From: Candidatus Poribacteria bacterium
GTDB lineage: Bacteria; Poribacteria; WGA-4E; WGA-3G
NCBI GenBank assembly: GCA_012267415.1
Contig: JAAXGN010000044.1
Span: forward strand, 62,001-126,000
Direction of reading: 5' to 3'
Length of the DNA: 64,000 nucleotides
Position numbers and translations under genes: made by a program. The stretch's first letter is position 1. Each line of letters starts with the position of its first letter. This document shows, piece after piece, positions 1 to 8,600 of the stretch. The notes under the pieces were generated by a model. That model ran no database searches. It saw only the letters and a program-made list of their open reading frames with translations, and was not told the DNA's origin.

Positions 1-1
1 A

Positions 2-124
2 CTCGCTGAGTATCAAACACTCTCAAAACAATTGGAGACTCGTAACCTGAAACGGATTGAGGCTCTCATAGCCTTGGCTCAGATCAAAGGAAGACGTTAT
101 TGCCGACACATCAAAAAGGAATGA
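2..124 (+). CDS. C-terminal 40 residues of an unidentified protein (5' truncated)
   Basis: An open frame enters from the left edge and stops at TGA 122-124. The visible tail is basic and helical: it has LAEYQTLSKQLETRNLKRIE near its start and ends GRRYCRHIKKE. Such a tail could belong to a DNA-binding or coiled-coil protein, but no family can be named from 40 residues. No start or RBS is visible because the gene begins outside the window. It is in the same orientation as the operon at 537 but separated from it by a repeat and a promoter, so it is probably a separate transcription unit. It could also be a chance open frame. Confidence 0.4.
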   Translation, partial: LAEYQTLSKQLETRNLKRIEALIALAQIKGRRYCRHIKKE

Positions 125-213
125 AGAGATGAACATAAGAGAGACCATTAAAGAGAAAACTCTCAGATTAATCGTTATCCCACTTATGGTGTGTTATCCC
201 ATACTACAAAAAC

Positions 214-348
214 CCAAGCACCAGCGGTGCGAAAGGTGTATAGAAAACGTTGATATTACCAGAATAAGCCCCAGAGGGGCGAAAGGTGTATCATGTTCCG
301 GTATTAAAAACACACGTTCTATACACCTTTCGCACCGCTGGTGCTTGG
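214..348. repeat. Inverted repeat with 32-nt perfect arms
   Basis: Positions 214-245 and 317-348 are exact reverse complements (core GCACCAGCGGTGCGAAAGGT). A third, partial copy of GCGAAAGGTGTAT lies between them at about 279-291, next to its own mini-palindrome CCCCAGAGGGG. The arms also contain the inner palindrome GCACCAGCGGTGC. The structure is a dispersed-repeat type, not a coding sequence. It lies about 75 nt upstream of the promoter of the 537 operon. Confidence 0.75.
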
Positions 349-422
349 TCTGTTGCTGTTCACACGCTCTTGTCTTGGTATTCTTGAAATCATGTAAATC
401 ATGGTTTAGGCAAGTAACCAAA

Positions 423-481
423 ACTTTACACACCCAACACCTATCAGAAATTTGACAAATGGTTTGGTAAATTGGTATAAT
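423..481 (+). promoter_or_regulatory. Sigma70-type promoter with upstream ACTTTACACACCC box
   Basis: The -35 TTGACA is at 452-457 and the -10 TATAAT at 476-481, with an 18-nt spacer. The box ACTTTACACACCC at 423-435 lies 16 nt before the -35. The same box precedes five other promoters in this window. The promoter serves the three-gene operon starting at 537. Confidence 0.7.
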
Positions 482-536
482 ACCCTAAGTCATAGACTAG
501 TAACTGCTTATCCAATATAAACTCAGGAGGAACACA

Positions 537-842
537 GTGAAATCAAATTTTTTCAGTACTGCAAATATAGGAAACTTGCCTGATTATTGTATAATGCAAG
601 TAAATGATAAGAAAATTAGACTTTTTGATGTCGTTGCTCTCACACATGACCTGCCTGAACATAATCTGCGGCGAGGACAGGTCGGCACAGTTGTCGAGAT
701 GCTTTCAAATGATGATGCTTATGAAGTTGAATTTAGTGACAGAGATGGACGCACTTACCAATCACTCGGATTTCGGGCACCGCAACTAATGGTACTCCAC
801 CACGAACCAGTGAAAAACCCATCAAACCCTATTAGCGAATAA
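537..842 (+). CDS. DUF4926 domain small protein
   Basis: The 101-residue product carries a DUF4926-type core from about residue 26 (KKIRLFDVVALTHDLPEHNL, then RRGQVGTVVEML, and YEVEF further on). Family members are small beta-rich proteins of unknown function, often next to small toxin-like or restriction genes. I chose the GTG start because AGGAGG at 525-530 sits 6 nt upstream. An internal ATG at 594 would give a length closer to the family's usual ~75 residues but has no RBS. It is the first gene of an operon driven by the promoter at 452-481 and is followed after 27 nt by the HTH gene. The function is not known. The call rests on motif recognition only. Confidence 0.7.
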   Translation: MKSNFFSTANIGNLPDYCIMQVNDKKIRLFDVVALTHDLPEHNLRRGQVGTVVEMLSNDDAYEVEFSDRDGRTYQSLGFRAPQLMVLHHEPVKNPSNPISE

Positions 843-869
843 CTACGCACAAGATAAGGAACGACGCCA

Positions 870-1343
870 ATGACAAAAACCATTGAAAAAGTCCAAAAAA
901 CCACTACGACTCCCAACGAGGAAAGACTCAAAAAACTCAAACAACTTTATCCAGAATGTCTAATAGAAGGCGAAGTTGATTTAAAAAAACTGAAAGATTT
1001 CTTGTCTCTTGAAGATAGGGAAGATAATGGCGACGAACGTTACAGTTTTTCATGGGCAGGGAAAAAAGTGAGTGATTTAAAACAGTACGTAGAAAAACGT
1101 AAAAAGCGAGATCCAGAGTTTGCAGAAAATTACGAAAAAGGGTATTTAGAATTCAAACTCGGTGTCCTTCTCCGACAAGCTCGACAAGAAGCTGGGTTAA
1201 CCCAAGAAGATATGGCACTAAAGCTGAATACTAAGAAATCTGCTATTTCAAAAATTGAAAACCATGCTGAGAATGTTACGCTTTCAACTTTGAGAAAATA
1301 TGCAGAAGTTGTCGAAAAGAAAATACACTTCTCAGTAGGATAA
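870..1343 (+). CDS. HigA-like HTH regulator with methyltransferase-type N-terminal segment
   Basis: The 157-residue protein has two parts. Residues ~97-155 (from LGVLLRQARQEAGLTQEDMA through SAISKIENHAENVTLSTL) form a XRE/Cro helix-turn-helix typical of HigA antitoxins, including the usual lead-in FAENYEKGYLEFK. Residues ~20-65 (LKKLKQLYPECLIEGEVDLK, ERYSFSWAGKK) resemble the extreme N-terminus of type III and related adenine methyltransferases, but no catalytic methylase motifs follow. No HigB-like toxin gene is adjacent: the upstream gene is DUF4926 and the downstream one DUF3179. It likely binds DNA as an autoregulator. The segment may be a domain fusion or the relic of a deletion that joined a mod gene to an antitoxin gene. 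RBS AAGGAACGA precedes the ATG. Confidence 0.7.
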   Translation: MTKTIEKVQKTTTTPNEERLKKLKQLYPECLIEGEVDLKKLKDFLSLEDREDNGDERYSFSWAGKKVSDLKQYVEKRKKRDPEFAENYEKGYLEFKLGVLLRQARQEAGLTQEDMALKLNTKKSAISKIENHAENVTLSTLRKYAEVVEKKIHFSVG

Positions 1344-1358
1344 TTAAGGAACAGCACC

Positions 1359-2495
1359 ATGAAATACTACATCCCTTACCTCACATTACTACTCTCTTTT
1401 ACGCTCTTTGCAACTGCAGCAGACCTCAGCAAAGACCCAATCCGAACCCTACTACCTTTTGATGCAATCCCTGCCATCACCAAACCGCAATTTGTTTCTG
1501 CCATTGAGGCAAGATTAGATGATGATGCTCCTGTGATTGGCGTAACTTTCAATGGCGAAAGCCATGCCTACTCACTCTATCTACTAAACGGTCACGAGAT
1601 CGTCAACGATGTTGTCGGCGGAAAGAAAATCGCAACGACATGGTGACCACTCTGCAACACGGCTATCGTGTATAGTCGGGAACTTGAGGGTAAGACCTAT
1701 ACCTTCGGTGTCAGCGGAAAACTGTGGCGCGATGCGTTGCTAATGTATGACCATCAAACCCGTTCCCTCTGGTCACATATCACTGGAGAAGCGATTCAAG
1801 GAAAACTCAAAGGAAAGAAACTGAAACCACTCGTCTCTATGCCACAAATCGCGTGGAAAGCATGGAAAAAGAACTATCCTGATACAAAAGTACTTTCAGT
1901 TAATTTCAGAGGGAAAATGGTAGAAAGTCTAAGTCATGACGCTTATCAGAGGTATCATAAAAGCCAAGACACAGGTGTGAGTGGAACAGAATACACGGAT
2001 AAAAGACTATCGAATAAACAACTTGTCATCGGAGTTCAAGTACAGCGAAAATATGGTGAGGGTGGATTAGCTGGTCATGCCGGGGCTGATGGACAACCTG
2101 GGGCTGATGGACAAGACGGTGCTGATGGAAAACCTGGTGATCCCGGTGCAGTTGACCAATATAGCACACAGTACCGCGCCTATCCGCTTACACAATTTAC
2201 TAAATCCGCTATGATCAACGATACAGTAAACGGAGTGCCTTTGTTAATCTTTCACGACAAAGAGTCGTTTGCAACCGCTGCCTTTAAACGTATAGTAGAC
2301 AATAAGGTGATTATTTTTACAGCCATAGACGGTCACTTTGCTCAAGATAATACCGGTACAGAATGGAATCTCATTACAGGTAAAGCGACAAAAGGAAAAC
2401 ACAAAGGGAAACGTTTACAACGACTATCCTCTGTCAATATTTACTGGTTCGCGTGGGCACGTTTCTATCCTGAAACAACTATCTACAGGAAGTAA
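1359..2495 (+). CDS. DUF3179 protein, probable selenoprotein (in-frame TGA at 1644), with collagen-like insert
   Basis: Residues 1-20 form a signal peptide (MKYYIPYLTLLLSFTLFATA). Residues ~60-190 match DUF3179: HEIVNDVVGGKKIATTW, then TGA, then PLCNTAIVYSRELEGKTYTF and GVSGKLWRDALLMYD. The TGA is codon 96 and falls exactly where the family has the Cys of its C-P-L-x-x-T motif. The frame stays open for another 283 codons, and a SECIS-like hairpin follows, so selenocysteine is more likely than a nonsense mutation. I recall that some DUF3179 proteins are annotated as selenoproteins. Around residues 230-262 is a Gly-X-Y collagen-like stretch (GADGQPGADGQDGADGKPGD). A second DUF3179-like half ends the protein (GTEWNLITGKATKGKHKGKR, WFAWARFYPET). 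The length is 378 residues. It is the third gene of the operon, 15 nt after the HTH gene. The biochemical role is unknown; an exported redox role is inferred. Confidence 0.75.
1644..1671 (+). promoter_or_regulatory. Candidate bacterial SECIS element next to UGA
   Basis: After TGA (1644-1646) comes a perfect 5-bp stem ACACG (1657-1661) / CGTGT (1667-1671) closing the 5-nt loop GCTAT. The loop starts with G, the 16th nucleotide after the UGA. Bacterial SECIS elements are small hairpins roughly 16-37 nt after UGA with a G in the first two loop positions, so spacing and loop fit at the short end of that range. The stem is short, so confidence is moderate. Confidence 0.5.
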
Positions 2496-2519
2496 TCTAT
2501 CAATCGTCCAATTTAACTT

Positions 2520-3377
2520 CTAACGTGCAACGGCTTCTGATCCAAGATTTTCTTGAATCCATGCGCGGAGGGGTACATCTTTGTCCCCAGGGGAAGTATA
2601 TCCCATGCCACCTGTGCTTTTGCCGAGAATCTGTTGACGGATTGGATCAGACTTCTCCATATAATGTTGCACGGTCATGTCGTCTCGCGGTTGTAACCAC
2701 CGATAACTATAACCGTAGAAAAGCACTTTACGCATGATGTCAGAGGTATTTCGTCCAACAGCATGCCATAACCGCCTATCAAAAAAGACTGCAGTCCCAG
2801 GTTTGACATAGACCGGCGTTGCGTTTTCTGGGTCTGCATTGTCATCTTCAGGCATTTTTACCCTATTGAACTTTTGACTACCAGGAATCACACTGAAATT
2901 ACCGCGTCCAGGTACCGATGTATCGGTCAAGAAATATGCCACCTTCAACGAGACCCGTGGTCGCGGTTCACCTTCTAATTCAATGTTTAACCTTCCACTA
3001 TCTTGATGCCATCCGAGTCGCTTCTTTTTTTCACGTTCTTCTGATGGAAGTGGAGGTAAAGCGATCATGTGTGAATGGTAAAGTTTGATGTTCCATCCTA
3101 AAATACCCCACACTTTCGGAAATGTGGTGTGCCAATCCAGAAGTTCAATGAAAACATCGTCTCTGCCAACGAAGTCAAGTATGTTGAATCTTGCATCGGG
3201 TGGGAGTTCCTGTTTTCCTAAATGTTCAGCACCAATACGGTCAAATGCGTGAATCGATTTGTCAATAATATCCTGTGGTATAGCATCCTCAACAATAAAA
3301 TAACCGTTTTCTTCAAATGATTGTTGTTCAGATTCGGTCAAACAGTGTTCTAAACATAGTGGATCCATTATATTCAC
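2520..3377 (-). CDS. Phytanoyl-CoA dioxygenase (PhyH) family protein
   Basis: This 285-residue protein is an Fe(II)/2-oxoglutarate-dependent dioxygenase of the PhyH family. The metal triad is visible: H124-x-D126 (LGWHQDSGRLN) and distal H205 (FFDRRLWHAVGRN), with R216 in the position that usually binds 2-oxoglutarate. Substrate is unknown; family members hydroxylate lipids, amino acids or natural products. It is intracellular, with no signal peptide. It converges with the DUF3179 gene (24 nt between the stops) and is transcribed alone. It is one of four PhyH genes in the window and the one that best keeps the full triad and spacing. The start MNIMDPL was chosen as the first ATG; the RBS is weak (AGGTGA upstream). 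Confidence 0.9.
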   Translation of the reverse strand: MNIMDPLCLEHCLTESEQQSFEENGYFIVEDAIPQDIIDKSIHAFDRIGAEHLGKQELPPDARFNILDFVGRDDVFIELLDWHTTFPKVWGILGWNIKLYHSHMIALPPLPSEEREKKKRLGWHQDSGRLNIELEGEPRPRVSLKVAYFLTDTSVPGRGNFSVIPGSQKFNRVKMPEDDNADPENATPVYVKPGTAVFFDRRLWHAVGRNTSDIMRKVLFYGYSYRWLQPRDDMTVQHYMEKSDPIRQQILGKSTGGMGYTSPGDKDVPLRAWIQENLGSEAVAR

Positions 3378-3783
3378 CTATTTCAACCTTATACAATATG
3401 CGAATAGTGTATAATGCATATTAGAATTAGCCGATAGTAAAATGAGTTAATGATATTTCCAATTCTGGCATGTGCATCTCCACATAGATGTGTGTTTTTT
3501 AGGCTTTATTGTACGCGGTTTTGAAGGGAGTGTCAAGGTTTTTAATTCAGATTTTGCGTTGCATCTCACGAAAGATTGTAGTATAATCTTTTAGAGTTTT
3601 TGAGAATACAATAGGGTAAGGATAACTATAAGCAATATTGAATAATGAATTATCAATTTTCCGATAATCCTGCAGGTGCCGAACCCGTAGGGGCGGGGTC
3701 TCCCCGCCCGTCATCAACGTGCCACCTGCATATTTAATATTCAAACCTGCTTAAAAAAAACAAACTATAAAAGGATTTACAAA
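3378..3783. repeat. Intergenic region with GTAGGGGCGGGG palindrome
   Basis: This gap between divergent genes has no credible gene. It contains a G/C-rich palindrome at 3686-3711 (CGTAGGGGCGGGGTCTCCCC followed by GCCCGT), one of six copies of this family in the window, and a mini-palindrome CACATAGATGTG near 3481-3492. The promoters of both flanking genes must lie here, but I could not single out convincing -35/-10 pairs. Confidence 0.6.
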
Positions 3784-4923
3784 TTGAAAACATTCACATT
3801 TATTATCGCAATTGCCACCATAATAGTCGGATTATCTGCTTGTGAGCAGGTAACCGAAGTCATCCAATCCTCTACAAAAGATCAGAGTAACGAGATAACC
3901 ATCGGAGTCGTCTTGCCTTTGACAGGCCACTTAGCTGATGCAGGTAAACTCATGAAACAAGGCTACGACCTTGCTCTTGATGAAGTGAACACCGCACAAC
4001 TCGCTAACGCACAATTGAAGTTTATCTATGAAGACAGCACCACCACCCCAGAAGGAGCAGTTGAGGATTTCAATAAACTGATTCATCAAGACGGTGTGTC
4101 TGTTATTATCGGTCCCGCTACCTCAAGCGCGACTGCGGCGGCATTTCCAGTTGCAAGAGACAATCAGATCGTGGCAATTAGTTCAACATCCGGTGCACGT
4201 GGTCTGGGTGCAATCAGTGATTATGTTTTTCGCGTCCCCCTCACGACGGATGTTGTGACTCCCATAGGTTTCAACGCAACCCACGCAAAACTCGGATACC
4301 AACGGGTCGCAACGTTATACGACAAGAAAGACGTCTTCTCCTCGGATAGAGAAGATGCACTGCAACAAGCATTCACTGAATACAATATTGAAGCACTCAC
4401 ACCAGAGACCTTCCAGAGTGGCGATACAGACTTCTCCGAGCAATTAACGCGAATAAAAGAGGGAAATCCGGACGTAGTCTTTGTCTCCGCGTTACCACCA
4501 GAAAAACCGGGAATACTGATACAAGCACGCGAACTCGGTATATCCGTTCCTATTATCATTACTTCCTTAACCGACGTTGAGGTCCAAGCAGCGGGTGACG
4601 CTGCTGAAGGCGCAATCACATTTATCGGTTGGCTCCCCACAGATGACACACCCGGAAACCAAGCCTTCGTTCAGAAGTATACCGACACCTTCGGCATGGA
4701 GCCAAATGCCTTTGCAACAGCATCTTATACCACAGTCTATATTTTAGCAGAGGCAATAAAGAATGCAAACGCAACAGATGCAACTGCAATCCGGGATGCA
4801 CTCGCGAATATTAAAGACTTTGACACAGTTTTTGGCAAATTCTCTTTTAATGCCGATGGAGATGCAGTCTATGAACCGAAGGTGTTGATAGTCCAAGACG
4901 GCACATTGCAACCCTTTGAGTAA
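3784..4923 (+). CDS. Branched-chain amino-acid type ABC transporter substrate-binding lipoprotein
   Basis: The 379-residue protein has a lipoprotein signal peptide with lipobox GLSAC (Cys20). It then has a type-1 periplasmic binding fold of the LivJ/LivK family: TIGVVLPLTGHLADAGKLMK, the linker GAVEDFNKLIHQDGVSVIIG, PATSSATAAAFPVARD, and the C-terminal FGKFSFNADGDAVYEPKVLI. These proteins bind amino acids, amides or related small molecules and hand them to a LivHMGF permease. No permease or ATPase genes are nearby, so this is an orphan binding protein that must work with a transporter encoded elsewhere, or act as a sensor. The start is TTG at 3784 with AAAGGAT upstream. Length and lipobox placement support it. 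Substrate cannot be read from the sequence. Confidence 0.88.
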   Translation: MKTFTFIIAIATIIVGLSACEQVTEVIQSSTKDQSNEITIGVVLPLTGHLADAGKLMKQGYDLALDEVNTAQLANAQLKFIYEDSTTTPEGAVEDFNKLIHQDGVSVIIGPATSSATAAAFPVARDNQIVAISSTSGARGLGAISDYVFRVPLTTDVVTPIGFNATHAKLGYQRVATLYDKKDVFSSDREDALQQAFTEYNIEALTPETFQSGDTDFSEQLTRIKEGNPDVVFVSALPPEKPGILIQARELGISVPIIITSLTDVEVQAAGDAAEGAITFIGWLPTDDTPGNQAFVQKYTDTFGMEPNAFATASYTTVYILAEAIKNANATDATAIRDALANIKDFDTVFGKFSFNADGDAVYEPKVLIVQDGTLQPFE

Positions 4924-5500
4924 CTTTATCACAGACATTCAGTTAATAAGACTCATCGTAAGATTAAGGTTTCGTAGGGGCGGGGTTTCCCCGCCCGTGT
5001 ATTACCCAATTAATAGCTTAATCTTTATCTAATCGCACTATATGCGTCAATTTACGGATGATCCCAGGCCGGTAGGTTCGGTTTCCTAACCGAACCTATG
5101 CTCTAAAACGGGTGCGTAAATATTTTGTCACCATAATCGGCAATTTAAGAAGATAATTCCGATCTATTAGTGTCCACAGTCCCGTAGGGACGATATGTTT
5201 ATAGATCATGATTGAACCCCCATTCTTTAGTCCCGTAGGGACGATATGTGCAAAATAAGGCAATAACACAAACATATCGTCCCTAATGAAGATTAAAAAA
5301 TTCTTTGGGTAATCGACGGGCAATGAATTGCCCTACTACAAACGGGTGGGCTCGTAGTAGGGCAATTCATTGCCCGTCGAGATGTTACCCAATTTAAATC
5401 TTAATCTTCATACGGGACTAAAGACATACTCATAACAAATTAATCCCTGTAAATTGACACATAAGGTAACAAAAAATTTACATGCCAGAGGGAATTTAGT
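4924..5500. repeat. Repeat field: four families of palindromes and a large inverted repeat
   Basis: No gene is supported here. The contents are GTAGGGGCGGGG palindrome 4973-4998; GTAGGTTCGGTTTCCTAACC palindrome 5067-5097; two direct copies of the CAGTCCCGTAGGGACGATAT motif at 5177-5205 and 5227-5248, with a reversed piece at 5271-5285; and a perfect 27-nt inverted repeat 5313-5339 / 5354-5380 (core GACGGGCAATGAATTGCCCT). Imperfect complementarity extends that last hairpin outward to about 5284-5410. Confidence 0.75.
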
Positions 5501-5507
5501 GACAATT

Positions 5508-5566
5508 ACTTTACACACTCTCTCTAAAATTCTGAACTTGACATACCTCCCAGATTCTGATACAAT
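5508..5566 (+). promoter_or_regulatory. Promoter with ACTTTACACAC box for the R-M gene
   Basis: The -35 TTGACA is at 5538-5543 and the -10 TACAAT at 5561-5566, with a 17-nt spacer. ACTTTACACACTC lies at 5508-5520, 17 nt upstream of the -35, and is preceded by GTGACAATT. The same GTGACAATTACTTTACACAC string recurs at 10309-10328. Confidence 0.7.
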
Positions 5567-5616
5567 TTTATCTCAAATCAGATTTTAGAATACTGCTATC
5601 CAACAAGAACGTCACT

Positions 5617-8600
5617 ATGATAACAAAAAGCAACTTTAAAGACTTACTCAGAACACTCAACTTCACAGAAGAAGGTAACATCTACCAAAAATCAATTGCT
5701 GAGGCAACCTTAAAAGTTGACTTTGATAAAAAAGAAATTATTTATCCTGAACGTTTAGAAGTCCACGAACACCAAACATGCAACTTCTCACAGAATGAGA
5801 ACTTTGTAGTTTTTGAGTGTGTCCATCGACTATTAGCCAAAGGGTACAAACCCGAACATTTAGAACTTGAACGACCCTATAGAATTGGGCACAGTGCAAG
5901 TGGTGGACGGTTTGATATATTAGTAAAAGACCAAGAAATGAATCCTTTACTGATTATTGAGTGCAAGACAGCAGGTGTGGAATTTGAAAAAGCATGGGAC
6001 GACACCCGGCAAGATGGAGGACAGTTATTCAGCTATGTTCACCAAGAAGCCGATACCAAATACCTATGTTTATACGCTTCCAGTTTTACTAACAATGCGT
6101 TAGATTTTACATATAAACTGATCCCGCATCTTGACAATCCACAGATTTTGGCAGAAGATACAAATCTGATGTCCTTTGATAAAGCGAACAAAGCCGAACA
6201 ACGTTTCGCCGTTTGGCGTGATACCTATAAATTAGAATTCACAGAAAAAGGTATTTTTGAAGACAACATCCAAGCCTATCATATCGGTAAAAGTAAGTAT
6301 ACCCTCGCCGAGGATACCAAACCCATTGTTGCCGTTGATAAAGATAGCAAATACCATGACTTCCGAACAATTTTAAGAAAGCACAACATCGCAAGACGTG
6401 AAAACGCCTTTGAGGTTTTGGTCAATCTGTTCTTATGCAAATTAGTTGACGAGGAAGAAAACAGAGACGACCTAAAATTCTACTGGAACGGACCCGCTTC
6501 CGATGACTACTTCGATTTCGTTGACAGATTGCAGAACCTCTATCACAGAGGGATGCGTAAATTCCTGAATGAAGAAATTAGCTACGTTAGTCGTGAACAA
6601 ATTGATGCCGCATTTTGGCCCGTCAAAAATGACCGCAACGCCACTAAGAAAAAGATACATGACTATTTTAGAGAGCTTAAGTTTTTCTCCAACTCAGCGT
6701 TCTCATTTTTAGACACACACAATAAGGACTTATTTGATAGAAACACTGCAGTCTTATCAGAAGTCGTGCAGATGTGGCAGGGATTGCGCCTTAAAACAGG
6801 TGAACAGAACCAATTCTTAGGCGATATGTTTGAGTTTTTTCTCGACAACGGTATTAAGCAGTCCGAAGGGCAGTTTTTCACACCATTGCCTATCTGCAAA
6901 TTTATCGTTTCCTCCTTACCACTCGCCAAGAAAATTGAGGAAAAATCCGAACCACTTAAAACGATTGACTATGCCTGTGGTTCAGGACATTTCTTGAATG
7001 AATATGCATATCAAATCAAAAAGGCAGTCTCAGAGCAGCAAAGAGACCTCTATTATAGCCAAATTATAGGTATTGAAAAAGAAGATCGTTTAGCAAAAGT
7101 GGCAAAAGTCGCCGCGTATATGCACGGTCAAGAGCAGATCAAAATACTGGATGCCGATGCACTTGCAGCTCACCCTGAAGTCCCACCAAAGAGTTTTGAT
7201 GTCTTGATAGCAAATCCCCCTTTTGCAGTGGAAGGATTCTTACAAACCTTGAGCGATGCGGACAAAGAACAGTATCAACTCATCCAAGCCACAGGTGAAA
7301 ACAGCAATACAAACAACATTGAGTGCTTCTTTTTAGAACGAATTCACCACTTAATGGCTCCCGGTGGAATTGTTGGTGTGATTGTCCCTTCCAGCATCCT
7401 GTCCAATACGGAAGCAGTTCACAACCGAACGCGTGAGATTCTGTTACAATTCTTTGATATAGTGAGTATTGCGGAACTGGGAAGCGGGACCTTTGGTAAG
7501 ACAGGTACCAATACAGTCGTGCTTTTTTTAAGACGAAAAGCAAAAACCCCAGAACCCGCAGAGCAGTACGCGAATCGGGTTGAGGCATTTTTTGAAGGCG
7601 ATGAGGAAGATGAGATATATCAAGACCATCCCTTGATAAAAGCCTATTGTGAACATATCCAAGTGCCTTATGAAGAATACATTAAGCTTTTTGCCCAAAC
7701 CAACCTTGAGCCACTTTCTAACCTATTGGAATACGATATTTTTAAAGACTACAGACAAGCCTTCGACCAAAGCACGGAAATTAAAAACCTGAAAAAAGCC
7801 AGTGTCTTCAAGAAAAGAACGCCAACAGAACAATCGGCAGAATTAACGCAACGTTTCATCGCTTACCTGCATAGCATAGAAAAAGAAAAACTCTACTACT
7901 TTATCCTGGCGCATGAACAAGTTGGCAAGGTACTTATTGTTAATGCACCGAGTACCAGCAAAGAACGAAAGCAATTTTTAGGTTATGAATGGAGCAGTGC
8001 CAAAGGCAGAGAAGGTATTAAATACGAAGGCGGAGAAACGGTCAACGATATAATCACACCTCTATTTGATCCAAAGGATCCAGATAACAACGCAAAAATA
8101 AACACAACAATTAAACGTAACTTCATCGGTGAAACTATTGATTCGCTACCTGAACACTGTCACTATGCCAAACTCTTCAATATGTTGAATTTCAACCGCG
8201 TAGATTTCAATAAGATCATTAGTCTAACCCCTTCACAACATACTAAAATAGAAACACAGCATCCATTAGTGAAGCTAGGAGATGAGATAGAAACAATTGA
8301 AACTGGGAATAGACCTAAAGGTGGCGTTGAAAACATAACAAGCGGAGCTTGGAGTTTAGGAGGAGAACATATACATCCTACAACTGGTATGGTTAATTTA
8401 AGCACACCTAAATATGTTCCGTTAGATTTTTATGACAGCAGCACAAGAGGCAAATTACAAGAAAATGATATTTTGCTTTGCAAAGATGGTGCTTTGACTG
8501 GAAAAATTGCACTTTTAAGGGAAGAACTGAACAATGAAAATGCCATGGTGAATGAACATGTCTTTCTTTTACGGTGTGAATCACAACTAAAACAGTATTA

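Noticed and set aside
129..455. Overlapping frames on both strands near the left edge
   Set aside because: They are translations of the 32-nt inverted repeat and its surroundings, with no RBS and no family.
3547..3744. A 65-residue minus-strand frame
   Set aside because: It is a translation of the GTAGGGGCGGGG palindrome with no family or RBS.
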